Counted from the first letter of the stretch, positions 11,472 to 23,668 are shown. The stretch: DNA of 64,000 nt from Ampelocalamus luodianensis (GCA_036346255.1 CM070623.1:8226407-8290406), one strand, 5' to 3'. Translations and numbers: made by a program. The notes: generated by a model from the letters alone, not told the origin.

Positions 11472-11483
11472 TGGTATCAGAGC
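11472..11483 (+). other. primer-binding site (initiator tRNA-Met type)
   Basis: TGGTATCAGAGC, complementary to the 3' end of plant initiator tRNA-Met, lies two bases after the 5' LTR. Confidence 0.9.
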
Positions 11484-12103
11484 ACAGGAGATTAGGGTTT
11501 GGAGAGATACAAAAAAAAAACAGATTTGTTCCACCGCCACCTTGCTCGGCGTCGTCGCTCCATCTTGCATCGCCTCGTTGCGCGTCGTCCGCTCGTTCAC
11601 CTGCATCGGCGCTCTTCCCGAGGGCAGTGCGTCGCCATCACCGAGGAAGCAGCCTAGTCCAGCGCGCGGGCGTCCGAGGCTATCGCCGCTCGCGTTTTCT
11701 TCGTTGCTCGTCTTCGGGTCCAGCGCACGTTCTCACGTCGCCTCGGACCTCGGTCCTCAATTCTTGTGTGCGCGTGCGGACAAAAGAAAGCAAGGAGAAG
11801 TAAAAGCATCAATAGGTCCAAGATTCTTTTACTCTTTCTTTAATCTACCAAACAAGCTATTCAATCGTCAAGTGCTTTGATTAAATCATGTGAGCGTCCA
11901 AGTGCTAGTAGGTGTTTGTAACTTTTGCATCAAAGTTGTTGTGGTCTATTCCAACTACAAAGTGCCAAAGCTACGTCCACACGAGAACAGTATCAGGGTT
12001 TTGAAGATCTTTGATTCGTGTACACAGAAGGTGTATCAAACAGGTCGTGATTTTTGCTAGGTTTACATAGATTAGTACCAGCAATTTTCAGGTTTTATTC
12101 CTC
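11484..12103 (+). other. retroelement leader, GC-rich first half
   Basis: Leader between the primer-binding site and gag. The part from 11525 to 11780 is rich in CGTCG/CGCC words. Overlapping frames there have no family resemblance and are judged spurious. Confidence 0.6.
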
Positions 12104-13356
12104 ATTGCAACTTTGAAGTATGATCTTCCACTCCTGGATCGAGACACAAGATTTTCGCTGTGGCAAGTCAAGATGAGAGTTGTGTTGGCACAGATGGATT
12201 TGGATGATGCATTGGAAGGTTTTGCAAAACAACCTATGCATAGACCGCAGATGACAAACGTAAAGACCGTAAGACTTTATCTTATATTCACCTTCATCTA
12301 TCAAATAATATTTTACAGGATGTTTTGAAGGAGAAGACATCTGCTGCATTATGGCTGAAGCTGGAACAAATTTGCATGACAAAGGATCTCACCAGCAAGA
12401 TGCATCTCAAGCAGAAGTTGTACTCCCATAAATTGCAAGAAGGAGAATTATTGCTTGATCATCTTTCGGCGTTTAAGGAGATCGTTGCCGACCTAGAGTC
12501 GATGGAGGTAAAATATGAGGATGGGGATTTGGGTCTTATTCTTTTGTGTTCCCTGCCTAGTTCATTTTCAAATTTCAGAGATACCATATTATATAGTAGA
12601 GATACTCTCACTCTTAATGAAGTTTATGAAGCTTTGCATGCTAAGAAAAAGATGAAACAGATGGTACCTTCTGAAAATTCAAGCTCGAAAGGAGAAGGCT
12701 TGTTTGTTCGTGGCAGACAAAAGGAGAAGAACTCAAATAATGGATCTCGAGGCAAAAGTTCGAACGGCTACAAGAACCGGTCGAAATCTAAAGGCAGGTA
12801 CAAGTCGTGCAAATATTGCAAGAAAAGTGGACACGACATCTCTGAATGCTGGAAGCTGCAAAATAAAGAAAAGAGAACCGGTCACTATAGGCCAAAAGGT
12901 AAACCAGATGATAAAGGTAAAGCATCCCTTGCTGCTGATGATAGTCCTAATGGAGAAATCCTTGTTGCCTTTGCTGGATGTGCTAAGACCAATGATGAAT
13001 GGATTCTTGATTCTGCCTGTACCTTTCATATGTGTCATAATAAGGATTGGTTTGCCACCTATGAACCTGTTGAAAGTGGTACTATGTTGATGAGTGATAA
13101 CTCATCTTGTAAGGTTGCAGGAATTGGTTCAATTAAGATCAAGATGTTTGATGGTATTGTCAGAACTTTGACTGATGTGAGGCACATTCCAGATTTGAAA
13201 AGAAACCTCATCTCTTTGAGTACTCTTGATACTAAAGGGTACAAGTATTCTGGTGAAGGTGGAGTTTTAAAGGTATCAAAAGGCTCTCTTATTGTGACGA
13301 AGCTGATATTAATTCGCCAATTTGTACCATCCGCGAGGTACTACAATATCGTGTAA
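12104..13356 (+). pseudogene. Tork copia gag and protease region, broken
   Basis: Gag would form the virus-like particle; the following segment is the aspartic protease. The capsid-like segment begins near 12104, where the frame opens with ATT in a position where a start codon is expected, so the start is probably mutated. A frameshift lies around 12250-12265, and the second segment runs to 13356. A CCHC zinc knuckle (CKYCKKSGHDISEC) is at about 12808-12849, and the protease signature WILDSACTFHMC is at about 13000-13035. The segment ends in a stop near 13354. It precedes the integrase without a separate promoter, as expected for a single copia polyprotein. Confidence 0.88.
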
Positions 13357-13410
13357 TGTTGCTGTAATTTCAAGTTCATTATCTGATTCGATGCTACTAA
13401 TCTTTGGTAT

Positions 13411-16086
13411 ATGCGTCTTGGGCATATGAGTGAACTTGGTTTGGCAGAATTGAGTAAGAGAGGACTTCTTGATGGACATAGCATAGGCAAGCTGAAATTT
13501 TGTGAGCATTGTGTGTTTGGCAAACACAAAAGGGTGAGATTTAATACCTCAGTTCATACTACAGAAGGTATTTTGGATTATGTGCATTCCGATTTATGGG
13601 GGCCATCTCGCAAGACATCTCTAGGAGGTGCTCGTTATATGTTAACAATTATTGATGATTATTCTAGAAGAGTGTGGCCTTATTTCTTGAAGCATAAGTC
13701 AGAAGCATTTTCAGCATTTAAAGAGTGGAAGACTATGATTGAAAGACAAACTGAAAAGAAGGTAAAGAAACTTCGCACTGATAATGGGATGTAATTCTGT
13801 TCTGATGAATTTGAATCATATTGCAAGACTGAAGGTATTGTCAGGCACTACACCGTTCCTGGTACTCCTCAACAAAACGGTGTAGCTGAGCGTATGAACA
13901 GAACCATCATTTCTAAGGCCCGTTGCATGTTGTCTAATGCAGGTTTGCATAGGCGTTTTTGGGCTGAAGCCGCTTCCACTGCTTGCTATCTTGTTAATCG
14001 GTCACCCAATATTGCAATTGAAAAGAAGACTCCAATTGAGGTATGGTCTGGTTCCCCAGCAAATTATTCAGAATTGAGAGTTTTTGGTGTACTTCTTATG
14101 CTCATGTTGATAATAAAAAATTAGAGCCAAGAGCTATTAAGTGCATCTTTCTTGGTTATAAATCTGGTGTTAAAGGATATAAGTTGTGGAATCATGAAAC
14201 AAGGAAGGTTGTGATTAGCTAAAACGTTGTCTTTAATGAATCTGTTATGCTTCCTGATAAACTGCTTACTAACGTTCCTGTTGAGAGTGGGCAGAATTCA
14301 AGTGTTCAGGTGGAGCACTCTGTTAGTTTAGGTAGCACATCAGATAAGGAAAATACCGTTGTTCATGTTGCACCTATTGTTGAGGATACTCCCATTGTTG
14401 AGCAGCCACCACAATGGTCTATTGCAATTGATAGGCCTAGGAGGGAGATTAATCCACCCAGGAGGTTGATTGAACAAGCTAACATTGTTGCTTATACTTT
14501 GAGTGTGGCAGAAGAAATTGAAGGTAATACAGAACTTTCATCATACTCTGAAGCTATTAGCTCTACTGATTGCAATAAGTGGATAACTGCTATGAGTGAT
14601 GAGATGGAGTCACTTGAAAAGAATGTCACTTGGGAATTAGTGAAATTGCCAAAGGAGAAGAAGCCTGTTCGTTGTAAGTGGATTTTCAAAAGAAAAGAAG
14701 GTATTTCTTCTACTGAACCAGCAAGGTATAAAGCAAGATTGGTTGCTAAAGGCTATGGTCAAATGCTAGGTATTGATTTTAATGATGTCTTTTCCCCAGT
14801 TGTGAAGCATAGTTCTATTCGTACTTTACTCAGTATTGTTGCTATGCATGATTATGAACTTGAGCAGTTAGATGTTAAAACTACATTCTTACATGGGGAG
14901 TTGGAAGAAAATATTTATATGGACCAACCTGAATGTTTTGTTATTCCTGGAAAAGAACACCTTGTTTGTAGATTAAAAAAATCTCTTTATGGTTTGAAGC
15001 AATCTCCTAGGCAATGGTACAAGAGATTTGACTCCTTTATGCTCTCTCATAATTTTAAGCGGTCTGAATATGATAGCTGTGTCTATTTAAAGACTGTTAA
15101 TGGTTCAGCCATTTATTTGCTTCTCTATGTTGATGATATATTGATTGCTGCAAAAGATAAGTCAGAAATAGCAAAACTGAAAGCACAATTGAGTAATGAA
15201 TTTGAGATGAAGGACCTAGGTGCAGCAAAGAAAATTCTTGGCATGGAGATTATTAGAGAGAAAATTTGGCAAGTTATACCTTAGCCAAAAAGGTTATATT
15301 GAGAAGGTTCTTCGTCGTTTTAATATGCATGATGCAAAACCAGTGAGTACTCCATTATCTTCGCATTTCAGATTATCTTCAGCTTTATGTCCTAAGTCAG
15401 ATTATGATATTGAGTACATGTCTAGAGTCCCATATTCCAGTGTAGTTGGTTCTCTTATGTATGCCATGATTTGTTCTCGTCCTGATTTATCTCATGCGCT
15501 GAGTGTTGTCAGTAGATATATGGTTAATCCTGGAAAACAGCATTGGAAAGCAGTTCAGTGGATTTTCAGATTTTTGCGTGACACTTCTAATGCTTGTTTG
15601 CAGTTTGGGAATTCTAGAGATGGACTTGTTGGTTATGTTGACTCTGATTATGCTGGTGATTTGGACAAGAGGATGTCTCTCACAGGTTATGTTTTCACCA
15701 TTGGTGGTTGTGCTGTTAGTTGAAAAGCAAGTTTACAATCTACTATTGCCTTATCTACCATTGAAGCAGAATATATGGCTATTTCTGAAGCTTGTAAAGA
15801 AGCTATTTGGTTGAGAGGTTTGTATACTGAGCTTTGTGGAGATAATTCTTGCACTACTATATTTTGTGATAGTCAGAGTGCTATATGTCTTACAAAGGAT
15901 CAGATGTTACACGAGAGAACAAAGCACATTGATGTGAGATATCACTTTATTCGAGATGTTATTGCTCAAGGTGATGTCAAGGTGTGCAAGATAAGTACTC
16001 ATGATAATCCAGCTGACATGATGACAAAGCCAGTTCCTGTTACTAAGTTTGAGCTTTGCTCAAGCTTAGTTGGTATTACAGTCTAG
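13411..16086 (+). pseudogene. Tork copia pol (integrase, RT, RNase H), broken
   Basis: The integrase zinc region (RLGHMSELG, CEHCVFGK) is followed by the core with VHSDLWGP and IIDDYSRR. A TAA stop interrupts it at about 13792-13794, directly after TDNGM. Integrase resumes at 13894-14124 and shifts frame again. Reverse transcriptase occupies 14247-15284 with an intact box LLYVDDIL near 15125. A frameshift follows at about 15260, then a TGA stop at about 15721 where a Trp would fit. RNase H finishes at 15775-16086 (TKHIDVRYHF, ADMMTKPV). At least five lesions make it inactive, although catalytic residues are mostly retained, consistent with fairly recent loss. Confidence 0.9.
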
Positions 16087-16184
16087 TCCTAGAGACTAGT
16101 TGGCGCACGATGATTTTTTATCTTATTGTGGAGATATTTGATAATTGATGATTCTTCATTATGCTACAAGAGGAAATTCGTCTC

Positions 16185-16195
16185 AAGGTAGAGAT
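16185..16195 (+). other. polypurine tract of Tork copia element
   Basis: AAGGTAGAGAT lies immediately upstream of the 3' LTR start TGTTGAATATGGG, the expected plus-strand primer position. Confidence 0.75.
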
Positions 16196-16492
16196 TGTTG
16201 AATATGGGATATATTGTGATCCGAATTTCTAATATGGAAGTATCCGGATTAGTTGCCATATTAGCGGATTAGTTTCTTACTTGGACTCTAAGTCCTTTTA
16301 CCCCTTTATATACCTCTTGTAAGCCGCACGGGGAGAGTTGACGTCTGACGCCTCATTGTAATCCCCGGCGTTTTATAAACACTCCTCATACAGTGATCAT
16401 CGCCGGTTGGCGCCCGTGGTTTTTTCCCGCAAGGGTTTTCCACGTAAAATTCGTGTCTCTTGTCCCTGTTGATCCGTGCATTATTTCTAACA
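16196..16492 (+). repeat. 3' LTR of Tork copia element
   Basis: 297 bp, TGTTGAATATGGG to TTATTTCTAACA, matching the 5' LTR with about 10 substitutions and no indels. It is followed by the right-hand target copy CATGT. Confidence 0.92.
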
Positions 16493-16802
16493 CATGTGGT
16501 ATATGTTTAGCTTTTCATTTAGCTTAAATGCCATGGAGGTATTACTTTTGCTTATGTTGGCTTGGTCATTCATATGCGGGTGGATTAAGGCTTTATTGTT
16601 TCATAATTATGCTGGAATTATTTATGATTATTTGCTAAAACTGCACTTTCTACAGCACTATTGATGATCATCAAATCCATGGAAGCTCGCGTGGCCAGAC
16701 TTGGGTGGCATTGGGAATGCATGTGACACGGATCGAAATTCTCTGTAGTAATGCAGAGGGGTAACGAAGGAAAGTCAGTGTATTCGATCGCCTGGAAGAT
16801 GG

Positions 16803-17301
16803 ACATCGCCAATTACTCCTTTCTTGAAATTGAACACAGATGCATCTTATAATCCGGCAAGTAGAACAGGGGGTTGGGGGCTTCATAGTGAGAAATGAAA
16901 ATGGTGATTTCGTAGCGGTGGGAGCTGGCACCTTAAAAAATATGCAACATGCTTCCCATGCAGAGGCAGAATCAGTTCATCGTGCAATCCAGGTGATCAC
17001 TGCAATGGGTATGGGACGTGTTATTTTGGAGATGGATGCGATAAACCTGGTAAAGGCGTTGGGCTCTACAGAGTTTGATTATTTCGATGTGGGAATCCGC
17101 ATTAAGGATCTTAAGATCATGTTAGCTTGTAATTTTCTTGAGTTTAAACTCTCAGCATGTTTGAGGGAGTGTAATAAGGTTGCCGATTGCCTAGCAAGGC
17201 ATGGGGCGTGTGCTGGTCTCGAGTCTGTCGTCTGGACAGAAAACATCCCAGTTTTTGCTTCGGGTTTGGTGACCAGTGATTTAGCTGTGTCCAATGTTTA
17301 A
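16803..17301 (+). pseudogene. RNase H-like (RVT_3) frame in R1
   Basis: The frame resembles the plant RVT_3/RNase H-like domain found in LINE-derived and host genes; it would cleave RNA in RNA:DNA hybrids. The N-terminal piece (KLNTDASYNPAS, about 16830-16865) carries the first acidic residue. The main frame (16840-17301) has the Glu of SHAEAES, the Asp of ILEMDAINLV and the closing CNKVADCLARHG. A one-base frameshift in the run of G near 16870-16882 separates the two pieces, so the domain is not continuous. The same shift exists in R2, so it predates the duplication. No reverse transcriptase is present nearby. It may be a captured domain or the last exon of a broken gene. Confidence 0.7.
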
Positions 17302-18560
17302 TGGAATTCTTTATTCAAAAAAATGCAGAGCTGTGATGCAGCCATAGGAAACGAGTTGCTACAGTATTTTAGTGCACAAAGTACTGTAGCTACAATTCTG
17401 ATTTTAATGATTTGAAAAAGAATACTTTACCAATTTTTACTATAGCGATGGTATTGTAGCCGTTGATCTGGACTAGTGGCTCTCGATTGAACAGTTGAAA
17501 TGCATCGCTAATACACAACACCGTGCGATCCATTTTCCTACGACGTGACAAATGTTAGCTAGAGCAAGTAGTAATCAGAGTCCTTTTGTGGTGTCGATAA
17601 AAGATTTTGATTTTACTTATTATACTGGCTGGTGTCTTTATGGCAACTGTGCTCACAATTGGGCAATTTGCAATGCATTCTGTTGTTGAGCCGGAGTCGA
17701 TCACACATGAAGAGCTCTCTAGCGTTGTTTGCACAAGTTCTTGCAGTTTACTAGACTCTGGATTTTTACCTGTGTCTACTAATGGGATGTTGGTTTACAG
17801 TCTACACAACTCAAGACAAGTGAAGAACATAGTTCGACTTGTAATTATACCTCACTGCAAATAGATAAGTATAAGAACAGTGTGCAAAATTACGAGTTTA
17901 AGGTACCCATCTATTCACCAAATGAATTTGGCACATATTTACCAACAATTTTCAATGCTAGTACAGTGAAAAAGAAAAGCTTTCAAGATCCCCGTTGGAA
18001 TGAACTCCGAAGAACCTAGAAAAAGACGACAATTCCATGAACTAGACCGATTCACAAACAAGGATCTGATTTATCGCACTGTCTTAGTACATGTTCCTCA
18101 CTTTCCCAACTCGGTCAATTCGGAGCATGATTTTTTAAACAAATTTGGGGCCTGTTTCGAAATTATGACGACAGTGTCTATATCTATGGCATACATCGGT
18201 AATATAAAACGGAAGGAGTATATATTTTGCAGTACGACAATTAATACCATACTTGTCAACACCGTATCGAGGCAGAACAGTACATTTCGGTACCGGTCTA
18301 TACTGACGTACCATTTCGGATTTAATATAATAATACGAGTATATATATTTATAAGTATATATTTGTTTAATTATATGCACACCAAATATCACTTATAGTA
18401 TTATTCCAAATACATTGTAGTACTATCAAATATAACATATAGTTCAATAGACGGTATTATCAATTTCACCGGCATGGTCGGTATGACCAGTACGGTATGT
18501 AGAGCTACTTTATATCGGTTTAGATAGCGGTATGATACGTACCAACCAATATGCACCGGT
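17302..18560 (+). other. right part of R1, non-coding
   Basis: No supported gene. It is AT-rich with GGTACCGG/GGTACGG-like words towards 18480-18560. It matches 29368-30625 with about one percent substitutions. A 13-bp word CGGTTTAGATAGC occurs at 18516-18528 and again at the junction (18557-18569); R2 has only the first. Confidence 0.6.
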
Positions 18561-18574
18561 TTAGATAGCTGCAG

Positions 18575-21500
18575 GTGGAAGTCCGGATAGGAGAACTCCA
18601 AGGCGATATGAATGGCTTACGGGGTGAAATGAGCGAGATCAAGGAACTTTTGCGCTCCTTGGTGAAGCCGGCGACAGGAGATATTGACCCACGGGTTGTC
18701 GACGTGGAGGCGGAAGCAGATGAAGAAATGAGAAGGAAAGTTCGTACCTTCGCTGATCTAGACCTGAACAGTATGGGAATGCCCACTCATTCTCAACAAG
18801 GAGGCATTCATGCTAGCAATTCTCCCTTTGGACATTCAGTGGCGCCGAAGCTCAAGGGAAACGTTCAGGTAACTACTGCAGAACAACATATTCTGAATTC
18901 CCCAACTCTGAATCTGTTTGGAAGTATGGGTGAAAGGAGAGAGTTCAGAGATCATATGAACCGAGCTGGGCACCAAGATGACAGGAGCATAGAGTTCTTG
19001 AAGTCAATTGCGAAGGGGCCGAGACTTGAATTTCCGGTGTTTGATGGTGAAAATCCATTGGGATGGATTAGACAGTGTGACAAGTACTTTGAATTGGCCA
19101 ATGTTCCAGAGGAGAATAGATGTGATCTGGCTACTTCCTACATGACTAGGAGAGCCGATAACTGGCTGAGGAGCTCGGGTATCATGTATAACCCTATCAC
19201 TTGGTTGATTATGAAGCTAAGGCTATGTGACAGGTTTGCGGTTCACAGCATTTATGACATCATCGAAGAATTTCATGCTGTGCAGCAACACCAATCTACT
19301 GTGACTCAATACATTGATAAGTTTGAGGAGCTAATGGCTATTATGAAGAGTGAGAACCCCATGTTGAGAGATGATTACTTTGTAAGGTGTTTCATTAAAG
19401 GATTAAGGGATGATATCAAACATTTCATCAAGCCACATAGGCCACAGAGCCTTTGTGAGGCATACTGGATGTCCAAAGATTTGGAAAAAGGAGCTAATGC
19501 TGCCAAGAAAATGAGTTCATCCTCCAGTTCGGGTTATCAGAGAGGAGGTTTTGCTAGGGGAGGATTCCAGCGGCAAAACTATAAGAATGTGGTGAACAGG
19601 CCAGGGAATAACCAGGAGGTCGCAATGAAGACGAACATACCTGTACACCCTGTGGTGATAACCAGAGAACCGGGAAAGTGCTGGTACTGTGCAGAGAAAT
19701 GGGTTCCAGGGCACTCTTGCAAACAATCCAAGGTATTGAATATTATGGTTATGAATCCTGAAGATAAGGATGCTGGAGAGCTTAACTTGGTATTAGAGGA
19801 TGTGCAAGAAGAAGAGAACGAAAAAGAAGAAGAACCGTCAGGAAATGGAGAGTTATTGCAAATTTCATTGCTTGCCCTTAAGGGGGTTCCCACAGTGGCC
19901 ACATTTTCAATATTGGTGACCTTAAAGGGAAGAAGAGGAGTGGCGCTAGTTGACAGTGGGAGTTCATATACCTTTGTAGATCTGAAATCGCTGAAAGTGC
20001 CCGTTGCATATCATAGAACAATACACTACAGAAAGTGTTAGTAGCAGGAGGTGGTATTTTGTACACTGGAGCTCATTTGGCAAATTGTGAGTATGACATA
20101 CAAGGGGAGAAGTTTGTGGGTACTTTCAAAATCCTGAAATTACAGTCTTATGATGTAATACTTGGATGTGATTGGATTTATACTCACAGTCCCATAAAGT
20201 TTAACTTGAAAACAAGGGAGATGTGTATTAGAAAAGACGAGCATCAGGATATTACCTTTTATGACTTTACTACTGCAAATCCAGAAAGGTGCATCAATGC
20301 TGTCCAACTGAACAAACTCTACAACAAAGAGATTATGGGCTTTATGATTCAGCATGCTACAGAAGAGAAGGAAGAACTGGACTATTCGGTTCTTGCTGCA
20401 GTAACCTTGCTATTGGATAAATACCAAGCAGTATTCAACGAACCCACTGAGCTGCCCCCAAGCAGATCATGTGATCATTCGATCCCTCTTAAGCCCGGCT
20501 CTACTCCACCTAATGTAAGACCATATCGAGTACCTTACCACCAGAAGAATGAGTTGGAAAAACAGATCCAGCAGCTGTTAGGATCGGCTATAATTAGGCC
20601 AAGTGAGAGTCCGTATGCCCCCCCCCGGCCATTTTGGTAAGGAAGAAAGATGGAAGTTGGAGAATGTGTATTGACTACAGGAAACTCAATGATCAAACAG
20701 TGAAAAACAAGTTTCCAATTCCAGTTATAGAAGATCTACTTGATGAACTATATGGTGCTCAATATTTCTCCAAGTTGGATCTAAGGTCCGGGTATTATCA
20801 GGTGAGAATGAAAGAAGTGGACATTTTTAAAACTGCCTTCAGAACATACTTTGGGCACTTTGAATACTTAGTTATGTCTTTCGGCCTCACCAATGCCCCA
20901 GCTACTTTTCAGTCTCTAATGAACACCATATTCAGTGAGTATCTCAGGAAATTCCTATTGGTTTTTCTTTGATGACATCCTAATTTATAGTAAGATCCTG
21001 GATGATCATCTCATCCATTTGGAGAGTGTACTGAAATTGCTGCAGGAAGAACAATTATTTGCAAAATTTAGTAAGTGTGCTTTTGCTGTTAAACAAATTG
21101 ACTACCTTGGACATATCATCAATGGAGAAGGGGTATCAACCGATCCATCCAAGATTGAAGCAGTGAAAGAGTGGCCCAGACCTGAAACTGTAACTCAATT
21201 GAGAGGCTTTCTAGGCCTTACTGGTTATGACAGGAGGTTTGTAAAGGGATATGGGCTGATTTGTAGGCCATTACATGACATTTTGAAGAAAGGGGCGTTT
21301 TAGTGGAAAGAACCACAAGAGAAGGCTTTTCTGGAATTGAAGGAAAGGATGATTACAACCCCTGTGTTAGCAATGCCAGATTTTTCTGAGCCTTTCACTC
21401 TTGAGACCGATGCTTGTGGTATTGGAATAGGAGCAGTGTTGATGCAAAAGGGCCGGCCCATTGCTTACTATAGCAAAGCTTTAGGAGTAAAATCTATGGC

Positions 21501-23236
21501 ACTATCAACTTATGAAAAAGAAGCCATTGCAATTCTGGAAGCATTGAAGAAGTGAAGGCACTATTTCTTGGGCGATCTGCTTACCATTAAGACTGACCAA
21601 AAGAGTTTAAAGTTCATCACTGAGCAAAAGATCTCAGAAGGTATCCAACACAAGCTCGTGCTGAAACTGTTGGAGTTCAATTATGTGATTGAATATAAAA
21701 AAGGAAAAGAGAACAAAGCCGCAGATGCATTGTCGAGGAGAGACCAATGTAATGCTGTTACTATTGTCACTCCCTTGTGGATGGAAGAGATTGGGAGAAG
21801 TTATGAGAACAATCCACATTGTCAAGAATTGCTTGGTCAGTTGTCCATTGAGGCTGATCTGGAGGGCCACTACACCTTACATTCTGGGGTGATAAGATAT
21901 CAGGGTAGAATCTATGTGGGGAGAGAACCAGTCCTAAAAAGGAAGATAATGCATTCTTTACATGCATCAGCCATTGGGGGACACTCAGGCATTGCTGCTA
22001 CATATCAAAGAATCAAGAAATTGTTTTTCTGGCCAGGGCTAAAAGGGGAAGTGCATCAGTTTGTGAGGGAATGTGCTGTTTGTCAGAGGTCCAAAAGTGA
22101 GCATTGTCACTCCCCGGGTCTGCTTGAGCCCCTTCCAATCCCTGACTTGGCCTGGACCCACATATCCATGGATTTTGTGGAAGGATTACCCAAATCAAAT
22201 GGAAAAGATGTAATTCTGGTTGTCATAGACAGACTCACTAAATATGGTCATTTCATACCACTAACTCACCCTTACACAGCTAAGTCAGTAGCTCGAGCAC
22301 TTCTAGAAAATGTTTTTAAGTTACATGGGTTGCCAAAGGCAATAGTTACTGACAGGGATCGCATCTTCACTAGTCAATTTTGGCAAGAGATCTTTCAAGC
22401 GTGGAAGGTATCGTTGTGATTTAGCATCGCCTATCACCCTCAAACCGACGGCCAAACTGAGAGACTCAACCAGTGTCTTGAATCTTATCTACGGTGCATG
22501 GTTTTCTCGGAGCCAAAGAGGTGGTATTATTGGTTGGCGCTCGCCGAGTGGTGGTACAACACTACATACCACTCATCCCTCAAAACCACCCCATATCAGG
22601 CATTGTATGGTAATCCTCCTCCCTTAATAAGCGAAGTTTCAGTACCAGGTCCAGAGAGCAATGAAGCTTGGGACATCATATCAGAGAAGGAAGAGATGCT
22701 TAGAAAGGTTAAAGAGAACTTGGCACAGGCTCAGGCTAGAATGAAGAAGTATGCCGACCAAAATAGAAGTGAGAGGACTTATGAAGTGGGAACATGGTCT
22801 ATTTGAAGATGCAACCTTACCGATTAGCTGCATTTGGGCTCAGGCAGTCTCTGAAATTGACCAGCAAGTTTTATGGGCCCTTTCGGATCATGCAGAAAGT
22901 TGGAATGGTCGCCTATAGGCTGCAACTGCCAGAGGGAGTTGGGATCCATCCGGTGTTTCATATCAGTAAACTCAAGAACACCTGGGTCCTCGGGCTGTTC
23001 CTGATCCGCAGTTACCACTGCTGGACAAAGAAGGAAGGATCAAGGTTGAACCGGAAGCAGTACTCGATACAAGAGCCATGCCCAGACCACCCAGATTGGT
23101 TACTCAGTGGTTAATCCAATGGATCAATTTGCCACCAGAGGATTCAACTTGGGAAGATGCAAACTTTATAAAGGGGATGTTTCCAGAATTCTACAGTCGC
23201 ACCATCCGTGAATGGTTTCCACCCAATGAACCTTGA
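18575..23236 (+). pseudogene. Reina-like gypsy gag-pol, broken
   Basis: In order: gag (18575 to about 19660), zinc knuckle CWYCAEKWVPGHSC near 19680-19720, protease (LVDSGSSYTFVD near 19950), reverse transcriptase (20500-21300, FFDDILIYS near 20957), RNase H (TDACGIGIGAVL near 21406; TYEKEAIA near 21510), integrase (HHCC around 21960-22090, core from MDFVEGLP near 22167), and a chromodomain ending near 23236 (WINLPPEDSTWEDANF). Lesions: frameshifts near 20030, 20615 (a run of nine C), 20955, 22790 and 22975, and stops at 21301, 21553 and 22417. The third stop fits a CGA-to-TGA change. The polyprotein is inactive, but the domain order is complete. Confidence 0.92.
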
Positions 23237-23265
23237 GACAAGGTTTCAGTTGAGGAAGGGGTAAT

Positions 23266-23668
23266 TGTCAGAACTGCAGCCCAACTCATTTCAGCCTGAA
23301 GCGATTCAGCAAAGAGGCGTAGGACCTTAAAGGGAATCCGACGACCCAGATGGCTGGATACCGACTTGTGTAGAATGAACACTGGAGATGAAGTCCACTC
23401 AGAGGAGCGCTTGCTTTACTGCTAGGACAATTCCCGTTTTTACTGTTACTCATCAAACTCTGTAATTTTTAGTTTTTACTTCACAACTCCATTCGGAATC
23501 CAAATTGTATTAAACCAGGTTGTGTGGAATAGAAAAAGGCAACTTGATTGATGCCATATTATCTGTCTCTAGTTAGGGTTCGTTCGAGTATCTAGTTCTT
23601 CTTCCAGTCTGCGTTTCAGATTTAGTTTCCCCCAAATCATTGCATACAGATTTTCCCAGGTTGTGACA
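23266..23668 (+). repeat. 3' LTR of Reina-like element
   Basis: It starts TGTCAGAACTGCAG after the purine-rich GAGGAAGGGGTAAT and ends CCAGGTTGTGACA. The length of 403 bp suits Reina elements. The right flank CTTCC lies inside the tyrosinase-like sequence; the matching place in copy 2 (about 42045-42050) reads CTCCC. The left target copy has been lost. Confidence 0.85.

Larger units (their letters stand above)
11173..16492 (+). mobile_element. Tork-type Ty1/copia retrotransposon, complete but decayed
   Basis: Two 297-bp LTRs flank a primer-binding site, gag-pol and polypurine tract. It was inserted into R1: the uninterrupted R2 reads through at the equivalent site (about 28553). The target duplication is CGTGT (11168-11172) versus CATGT (16493-16497); R2 keeps CATGT, so the left copy has one A-to-G change. 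Hand comparison of the LTRs gives about 10 substitutions in 297 bp. The reading frame is broken by several stops and shifts. The gag and RT motifs place it in the Tork/Tnt1-like group. Confidence 0.92.
9891..18560 (+). repeat. duplicated unit R1 (split by Tork copia element)
   Basis: 9891-11172 plus 16493-18560 match 27292-30625 in order and orientation, giving two direct copies of a ~3.3-kb unit. The left part differs by roughly 2-3 percent and the right part by about 1 percent (hand comparison). The left part contains no supportable ORF. The right part carries an RNase H-like frame. The left edge coincides with the end of the SIRE LTR, and the right edge is cut by a break joined to a gypsy element. 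Whether the unit is a mobile element or a segmental duplicate is unresolved. Confidence 0.85.
18571..23668 (+). mobile_element. Reina-like chromodomain gypsy element, 5' LTR missing
   Basis: It begins abruptly near the gag start and continues through pol, chromodomain and a 403-bp 3' LTR. No primer-binding site or 5' LTR is present, and the left edge is a break fused to R1. The short LTR, the modified zinc knuckle and the C-terminal chromodomain fit the Reina branch of chromoviruses. On the right it interrupts a tyrosinase-like gene fragment. Confidence 0.88.

Noticed and set aside
16840..17301. RNase H-like frame as part of a new reverse-transcriptase system
   Set aside because: No RT or endonuclease domain in either copy, and the domain is frameshifted in both; a remnant or captured domain is simpler.
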